Of a DNA stretch of 64,000 nt, positions 59,297-64,000 are shown piece by piece; position 1 is the stretch's first letter, and each line of letters starts with the position of its first letter. The translations under genes were made by a program, and so were the position numbers. Source of the DNA: JBGPEQ01 sp050180895 (lineage in GTDB: Bacteria > Pseudomonadota > Alphaproteobacteria > Dongiales > Dongiaceae). The stretch spans positions 372,001 through 436,000 of the forward strand of contig JBFXDS010000001.1 of NCBI GenBank assembly GCA_050180895.1, given 5' to 3'. The notes below the pieces were generated by a model. It was given only the letters and a program-made list of their open reading frames with translations. It did not search any database and was not told the DNA's origin.

Positions 59297-61276
59297 ATGG
59301 CGGGCAAGGCGCCTAATCGGGCCATCAAGCTGTTCGGGACGGCCGTCGCCGATTCGAAGGGGCGGATCTTACGCGCCGGCCCCCTGTCCGCCGTCCTCGA
59401 CAATGGCGCGTTGCGGTATGTGCGCCTCAACGACGTCGAGGTGCTGCGGGCTATCGCCTTCCTGGTGCGCGACGAAAACTGGGGCACCTTCAACCCGGAG
59501 ATCGCCAATGTCGCGGTCCGGCAGGGCAGCAGCGGCTTCGAGGTGAGCTACGAGGCGCGCTGCGCCGATGTCAAGCGGGCTCTGACCTACAAGGCGCGGA
59601 TCGTGGCCAGCGCCGACGGCACCCTGCGGTTCGACGCGACGGCGCTGCCGCACACCGACGTCCTCACCAACCGCACGGGATTCGTCGTCCTGCATCCGCT
59701 GAACGGTGTGGCCGGCTGCGCGGTGGAGATCCTGCACGTCGACGGCCGCAAGGTGAAGGACGAGTTCCCCACCATCGTCAATCCGATGCAGCCGTTCTAC
59801 GACATCCGCGCGCTGAGCCACCAAGTGCTGCCCGGCGTGTGGGCGACCTGCCGGATGGAAGGCGATACTTTCGAGATGGAGGACCACCGCAACTGGACCG
59901 ACGCCTCGTTCAAGACCTATGTCCGGCCGCTGGCGCTGCCCTGGCCCTATACGCTCCCGGCCGGTAGCGAGATCAAGCAGTCCGTCAGCCTGAGCTTCAC
60001 CGGCAAACTGCCGAAGCCGAAGGCGGCCGCGGCCGGCAAGGCCGTGAGCATCGATGTCGGTCGCGCCGGCAGCCTCGGGCTGCCGAAGATCGGCCTCGGC
60101 GTCGGCGCGGAGGAGGCAGACGCGTCGATCGCGGCGGCCGATCTCATCAGGGCGGCGGAGCCGCAGATCCTGGTCTGCCAGGTCGACGGCCGCCAGGGCA
60201 ACGGGCTCAGCGTGCTGCGCCGCTACCGCCGCCTGGCCGACGCCACCGGCGCCGACGTGGTGCTGGAGATCATCTTGCCGGGCCAGCAGGCGCCGGAGAT
60301 CGAGCTCGGCCGCATCGCCCGCGACGTCAACGACAGCGGCATCGTGCCGGCCGCCGTCGCCGTCTCGCCCGCCGCCGACCTCAAGGCCGTGCTGCCGGGC
60401 AGCCGCGGACCCAAGGTGCCGGAGCTGGCCGACATCTACCGCGCCGCGCGCGCGGCCTTTCCAGGCATTCCGCTGGGCGGCGGCATGTTTTCCTATTTCA
60501 CTGAGCTGAACCGCAAGCGGCCGCCAGCCGACATGCTCGATTTCGTCACCCACACCACCTGCCCGATCGTGCATGCCGCCGACGACGTCTCGGTGATGGA
60601 GACGCTGGAGGCGCTGCCCTACGTCATCCGTTCGACAAAGTCCTTCATCGGCCGCACGCCCTACCGCGTCGGGCCGAGCGCGATTCCGGCCCGCGACAAT
60701 CCCTACGGGGCCGCCGCCGCGCCCAACCCGGACAACGGCCGGGTCTGCCTTGCCCGGATGGATCCGCGGCAGCGCGGCCTGTTCGGCGCGGCCTGGACCC
60801 TGGGATACGTCGCGGCCTTCGCCTATGGCGGTGTCGAGGTGGTGACGATGGGCGCGCCCACCGGGCCGTCCGGCATCATCTACCGGCGCACCGACTATCC
60901 GCAGCCCTATTTCGACAACCTGAAGGGTCCGGCTGTCTATCCGCCCTATCACGTCATCGCCGGCCTGGGCGCGGCGCTCGGCAGCAAGCTGATGGCGGCG
61001 AAAGCGAGCGATCCCGCCGCTGTCGCCTGCCTCGCCTACCGCAGCGGCAAGGGGCCGGTGCTGTGGCTCGCCAATCTCACCGGCCGCGAGCAGGTGGTGA
61101 AGATCGGCGGGCTGGGCAAGACGGCGATGCAGCTGCATCTGCTGGACGAGGACAGCTTCCAGGCCGCGGCGACCGATCCCGGTTTCCTCGAGAAGCCTGG
61201 CAAGAAGCTGCGCAGCGCCGGCAGCGTCAAGCTCGGCCCTTACGCCGTCGCGCGGCTGTCGCCGGCGCGGAAGTAG
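59297..61276 (+). CDS. D-apionate lactonase-like protein
   Basis: The product has 659 residues. The match to the ApnL family is judged from LRAGPLSAVLDNGALRYVRL, VLRAIAFLVRDENWGTF, LTNRTGFVVLHPLNGVAG, RMEGDTFEMEDHRNWTDASF and KTYVRPLALPWPYTLPAG. The C-terminal half looks like a TIM-barrel (LVCQVDGRQG, DLKAVLPGSR, GGGMFSYFTELN). In characterised systems it hydrolyses apionolactone to D-apionate. Here it sits with tetronate-pathway enzymes, so another sugar-acid lactone is possible. ATG 59297 has GGGAGG five bases upstream. Confidence 0.72.
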   Translation: MAGKAPNRAIKLFGTAVADSKGRILRAGPLSAVLDNGALRYVRLNDVEVLRAIAFLVRDENWGTFNPEIANVAVRQGSSGFEVSYEARCADVKRALTYKARIVASADGTLRFDATALPHTDVLTNRTGFVVLHPLNGVAGCAVEILHVDGRKVKDEFPTIVNPMQPFYDIRALSHQVLPGVWATCRMEGDTFEMEDHRNWTDASFKTYVRPLALPWPYTLPAGSEIKQSVSLSFTGKLPKPKAAAAGKAVSIDVGRAGSLGLPKIGLGVGAEEADASIAAADLIRAAEPQILVCQVDGRQGNGLSVLRRYRRLADATGADVVLEIILPGQQAPEIELGRIARDVNDSGIVPAAVAVSPAADLKAVLPGSRGPKVPELADIYRAARAAFPGIPLGGGMFSYFTELNRKRPPADMLDFVTHTTCPIVHAADDVSVMETLEALPYVIRSTKSFIGRTPYRVGPSAIPARDNPYGAAAAPNPDNGRVCLARMDPRQRGLFGAAWTLGYVAAFAYGGVEVVTMGAPTGPSGIIYRRTDYPQPYFDNLKGPAVYPPYHVIAGLGAALGSKLMAAKASDPAAVACLAYRSGKGPVLWLANLTGREQVVKIGGLGKTAMQLHLLDEDSFQAAATDPGFLEKPGKKLRSAGSVKLGPYAVARLSPARK

Positions 61277-61283
61277 CCGCGCA

Positions 61284-62552
61284 GTGGGGTTGCTCCTCGG
61301 CTGCATCGCCGACGACCTGACAGGCGCGACCGATCTCGCCAACACGCTGGTGCGCCGTGGCATGCGCACCGTGCAGGTGATCGGCGTGCCGGAGGCGGAC
61401 GCGCCGCTCTCCGAGGCCGACGCCGTCGTCGCCGCGCTCAAGTCGCGCACGATTCCAGCGGCCGAGGCCGTGGCGATGTCGCGCGCGGCGCTCGCGCGGC
61501 TGCGCGCCGCCGGTGCGCGGCAGTTCGTCTTCAAATACTGCTCCACCTTCGATTCCACAGATGCGGGCAACATCGGGCCGGTCGCCGACGCGCTGCTCGC
61601 CGATCTCGGCGAGAGCTTCACCATCGCCTGCCCGGCCTTTCCCGAGAACCAGCGCACCATCTATCTGGGCCACCTCTTCGTCGGCCGCGTGCTGCTGTCG
61701 GACTCGAGCATGCGCAATCACCCGCTGACGCCGATGACCGATGCGAACCTGGTGCGCGTGCTGGGCCGGCAGACGGCGGCGAAGGTCGACCTCGTCCCGT
61801 TTTCGGTCGTGAGCCGGGGGCCGTCGGCGATCGTGGCGGAGTTCACCCGGCTCAGGGAGGTCGGAATTGCGCATGCCGTCGTCGATGCGATCGAGGACCG
61901 GCACCTGCTGGACATCGGCACCGCCTGTGCCGACATGGCGCTGGTCACGGGCGGATCCGGCATCGCGCTGGGCCTGCCGGAGAACTTCCGGCGGCAGGGT
62001 CTGCTGTCGCCGCACGCCGCGGCGGGCGCGCTGCCGACGGTCGTGGGGAAGGAGGCGGTGATCGCCGGCAGCTGCTCGGCCGCGACGCTGCGGCAAATCG
62101 AGCAGATGAAGCGCACGCGGCCGGCGTTTGCGATCGATCCCTTGGCCTTGGCATCGGGCAAAGACGTGGTCGCGCATGCCCTCGCCTGGGCGCGCGAGCG
62201 ATCGGACGACGGACCCGTCCTCGTCTATGCCAGCGCGCCGCCCGAGGAGGTGGCGCGCATCCAGCAGCGGCTCGGACGCGAACAAGCGGGTGAGCTGATC
62301 GAGCATGTCCTGGCCGAGATCGCGGCGGGCCTGGTCGCGGCGGGCGTGCGCCGGCTGGTGGTGGCCGGCGGCGAAACCTCGGGCGCCGTCGTGCAGCGGC
62401 TCGGCGCCCGCGCGCTGCGCATCGGCCCGCAGATCGATCCCGGCGTGCCCTGGACCGTCAGCATCGGCGAGCCGGCGCTGGCGCTGGCGCTGAAGTCCGG
62501 CAATTTCGGCGGGCCGGATTTCTTCACCCGCGCGTTTACGGTGCTGCCATGA
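61284..62552 (+). CDS. otnK: Four-carbon acid sugar kinase family protein (DUF1537, OtnK-like)
   Basis: The product has 422 residues. The N-terminal substrate domain starts GCIADDLTGATDLANTLVRR, the C-terminal nucleotide domain has VVAGGETSGAVVQRLG, and KSGNFGGPDFFTRAF closes the protein. Family kinases phosphorylate 3-oxo-tetronates or, in the apionate route, 3-oxo-isoapionate. The start is GTG 61284, eight bases after the lactonase stop. The stop overlaps the aldolase start. Confidence 0.85.
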   Translation: MGLLLGCIADDLTGATDLANTLVRRGMRTVQVIGVPEADAPLSEADAVVAALKSRTIPAAEAVAMSRAALARLRAAGARQFVFKYCSTFDSTDAGNIGPVADALLADLGESFTIACPAFPENQRTIYLGHLFVGRVLLSDSSMRNHPLTPMTDANLVRVLGRQTAAKVDLVPFSVVSRGPSAIVAEFTRLREVGIAHAVVDAIEDRHLLDIGTACADMALVTGGSGIALGLPENFRRQGLLSPHAAAGALPTVVGKEAVIAGSCSAATLRQIEQMKRTRPAFAIDPLALASGKDVVAHALAWARERSDDGPVLVYASAPPEEVARIQQRLGREQAGELIEHVLAEIAAGLVAAGVRRLVVAGGETSGAVVQRLGARALRIGPQIDPGVPWTVSIGEPALALALKSGNFGGPDFFTRAFTVLP

Positions 62553-63184
62553 GCGAAAGTTCCCTACGCGAGGCGATCGTTCGCTATGGCGGCTCCATGT
62601 TCGCCCGCGGACTCACCTTCGGCAGCTCCGGCAACATCAGCGCGCGGCTCGACGACGGCTGGCTGATGACGCCGACCAACGTCGCGCTCGACCGACTCGA
62701 CCCGGCGCGGCTGTCGAAGCTCGGCGACGGCGGGCGACTCGTTTCCGGCGATCCGCCGACCAAGGAGTCGGTGCTGCACATCGCCATGTATCGCGAGCGC
62801 GCGGCGGCCAGGGCGGTCGTGCATCTGCATTCGACCCACTCGGTCGCAGTGTCCTGCCTTGCCGGCGTGAACGCCGACGACGTGCTGCCGCCGATCACCG
62901 CCTACTACGTCATGCGCGTGGGCTCGCTGCCGCTCGTGCCCTACCACCCGCCGGGCGATCCCGATCTGGCCGAGGCGGTGCGCAAGCTGGCCGGCCGGCA
63001 CGCGGCGGTGCTGCTCGCCAATCACGGGCCTGTGGTCGCCGGCACGTCGCTCGACGCCGCCGTCAACGCGGTCGAGGAGCTGGAGGAGACGGCGAAGCTG
63101 TTTCTCCTGCTGCGCCAGGAGAAGACGCGATGGCTGACCCCGGACCAGGCCGCGGACATCTGCAAGCGCTATCCGATCGCGTAG
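62549..63184 (+). CDS. otnC: Class II aldolase/adducin family protein, OtnC-like decarboxylase
   Basis: The product has 211 residues. Zinc-binding histidines are in VVHLHSTHS and LLANHGPVV, and the catalytic Glu is in TKESVLHIAMYRE. RGLTFGSSGNISARLDDGW is the fold's N-terminal signature. In the DenD-OtnI-OtnK-OtnC route this enzyme decarboxylates 3-oxo-tetronate 4-phosphate to dihydroxyacetone phosphate. ATGA overlap with otnK supports that partnership. Confidence 0.85.
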   Translation: MSESSLREAIVRYGGSMFARGLTFGSSGNISARLDDGWLMTPTNVALDRLDPARLSKLGDGGRLVSGDPPTKESVLHIAMYRERAAARAVVHLHSTHSVAVSCLAGVNADDVLPPITAYYVMRVGSLPLVPYHPPGDPDLAEAVRKLAGRHAAVLLANHGPVVAGTSLDAAVNAVEELEETAKLFLLLRQEKTRWLTPDQAADICKRYPIA

Positions 63185-63216
63185 ATCGCACCGTTTTCTG
63201 GCCTGCCTGATCGCCC

Positions 63217-63283
63217 TGCGTCCTTCGGAACAATCTTGGGGGCACAAAGAACCGTCCTCATCCTGAGCCTGTCGAAGGACGCA
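63217..63283. repeat. Palindromic intergenic repeat, GCGTCCTTCGACA family, copy 4 (shortened)
   Basis: The right arm CCTCATCCTGAG-CCTGTCGAAGGACGCA is intact, while the left arm is eroded after TGCGTCCTTCGG. It lies between the convergent otnC and denD-like genes. Confidence 0.8.
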
Positions 63284-63341
63284 CATCGCCAATCCCACTC
63301 TCCCGCAGGCAGCGATGCGGCCTCGGGCAAGATATTGCCGC

Positions 63342-64000
63342 CTACGTCGCAAACTTGCCGCCGAGCTGGTCGTCGATGTGCGCCTGGATGATCTCATCGA
63401 TGGTCTTGTCGGGTGCGAAGCCGAGGCTCCTGGCGCGCGCCGGGTCGAAGCGGTAGGGCCAGCCGGCGACGATCTTCTGGATGTGGGCGTCGGGCTGCCA
63501 CTTGATGCGGCCGGCCGGCCCCTTGCCGGCCACGCGGCCGAGGCCGTCGACCATGTCGCCGATGCTGACGTCGATTCCCGGCAGCGTCAGGCTGCGGTTC
63601 GTGCCCCAGCGCGCGGCCGGCAGCGCGTGGGCGTGCAGCAGCGACTCGACGGCGCGGCGCGGCGACAGGATCCACATGCGGGCGCTGCGCTCGACCGGGC
63701 AGATCGCCTCCTGGCCGGCCAGCGGCTCGCGCAGGATGCTGCTGGCGAAGGTGGAGGCCGCCTTGTTCGGCTTGCCCGGCCGCACGACGATGGTCGGCAG
63801 CCGCAGGGCACGACCGTCGACGAAGCCCTTGCGGCTGTAGTCGTTGAGCAGCAGCTCGCCGATCGCCTTCTGCGCGCCGTAGGAGGTCTGCGGCGTCAGC
63901 GGCGTCGTGTCTGTGAGGGTCGGCGGCATGTCGCCGCCGAACACGGCGATCGAGCTGGTGAAGACGAGCCGCGCCGGCTGCGACAGGGCGCGGCAGGCCT
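63342..64000 (-). CDS. denD: DenD-like D-erythronate dehydrogenase (SDR), partial
   Basis: This is the C-terminal 218 codons of an extended short-chain dehydrogenase. Catalytic Ser lies in LVFTSSIAVFGG, and the Tyr-Lys pair in TSYGAQKAIGE. VDGRALRLPTIVVRPGKPNK, IDVSIGDMVDGLGRVAG and IVAGWPYRFDPARARSLGF match the D-erythronate 2-dehydrogenase group. It would oxidise a tetronate to 2-oxo-tetronate for OtnI and OtnK. The N-terminus lies beyond the right edge. It converges on otnC. Confidence 0.75.
   Translation of the reverse strand, partial: ACRALSQPARLVFTSSIAVFGGDMPPTLTDTTPLTPQTSYGAQKAIGELLLNDYSRKGFVDGRALRLPTIVVRPGKPNKAASTFASSILREPLAGQEAICPVERSARMWILSPRRAVESLLHAHALPAARWGTNRSLTLPGIDVSIGDMVDGLGRVAGKGPAGRIKWQPDAHIQKIVAGWPYRFDPARARSLGFAPDKTIDEIIQAHIDDQLGGKFAT

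Noticed and set aside
59369..61660. A 763-codon antisense frame opposite the lactonase-like gene
   Set aside because: It has no motifs and spans the boundary of two real plus-strand genes, which is typical of shadow frames in high-GC DNA.
1..64000. CRISPR arrays, rRNA, tRNA, integrases and intact transposases
   Set aside because: I looked for regular direct repeats with spacers, tRNA-like T-loops with GGTTC, rRNA segments and DDE or Tyr-recombinase motifs and found none that I could support.

Overview
The window is high-GC, gene-dense DNA from an alphaproteobacterium, probably a soil or freshwater heterotroph near Rhodospirillales or Hyphomicrobiales. This rests on gene families seen in the sequence: a short ClpS2-type adaptor, a dmeRF metal-efflux pair, an alpha-type sdhCD, a phasin, an entericidin-like lipoprotein, a multi-GAF histidine kinase with a response-regulator/cyclase, and a palindromic GCGTCCTTCGACA repeat family. 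The species cannot be named from sequence alone. I saw no rRNA, tRNA, CRISPR array or intact transposase.

Layout. 1-3.1 kb: an NsrR-type Rrf2 repressor faces an sdhB-sdhC-sdhD operon that has no sdhA beside it and continues into a CBS-domain gene and a small conserved gene. 3.1-7.9 kb: a repeat-bearing stretch of about 1 kb with no convincing gene, a secreted protein of unknown function, a divergent BTAD/TolB-like/TPR regulator, and two joined pseudogene fragments (Rieske oxygenase and rhodanese). 7.9-13.6 kb: a signalling operon of a four-GAF histidine kinase, a receiver, and a receiver-adenylate cyclase, followed by a peptidoglycan-binding/caspase-like-fold protein. 13.6-25.5 kb: stress and housekeeping genes, including DUF2182, a DUF899 gene broken by one amber codon, GST, an intact DUF899 gene with a divergent regulator, a beta-propeller, an AHSA1 protein, a second class III cyclase, TetR with a mandelate racemase homologue, clpS2, dmeRF, a VanZ-like protein and an entericidin-like lipoprotein.

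25.8-38.2 kb: aromatic catabolism. pcaIJF and pcaHGBC run on the plus strand and pobA lies further along on the minus strand. Together they take 4-hydroxybenzoate through protocatechuate to succinyl-CoA and acetyl-CoA, but pcaD is missing. YcaC-like hydrolase, pirin/HxlR, a SAF-domain dehydrogenase, a PhyH-type dioxygenase and YjbQ lie between. 38.5-41.5 kb: a secreted peptidoglycan-binding protein, small membrane proteins and the biotin transporter BioY.

41.5-50.6 kb: a LysR-controlled operon encoding a TorT-like binding protein, a ribose-type ABC transporter, PxpA, a biotin carboxylase, PxpB, PxpC and a biotin carrier. These are all the domains of a urea-carboxylase-type enzyme on separate polypeptides, and this is the most interesting system in the window. 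It ends at a strong bidirectional hairpin facing a phasin gene. 51.8-64 kb: a FadR-type regulator heads a sugar-acid operon: monooxygenase-fold protein, HpaI aldolase, 2-hydroxyacid dehydrogenase, four-gene ABC importer, D-apionate-lactonase-like protein, four-carbon acid sugar kinase and class II aldolase. A DenD-like dehydrogenase converges from the right edge. Four copies of an 80-bp palindromic repeat sit between genes in the 26-64 kb half.
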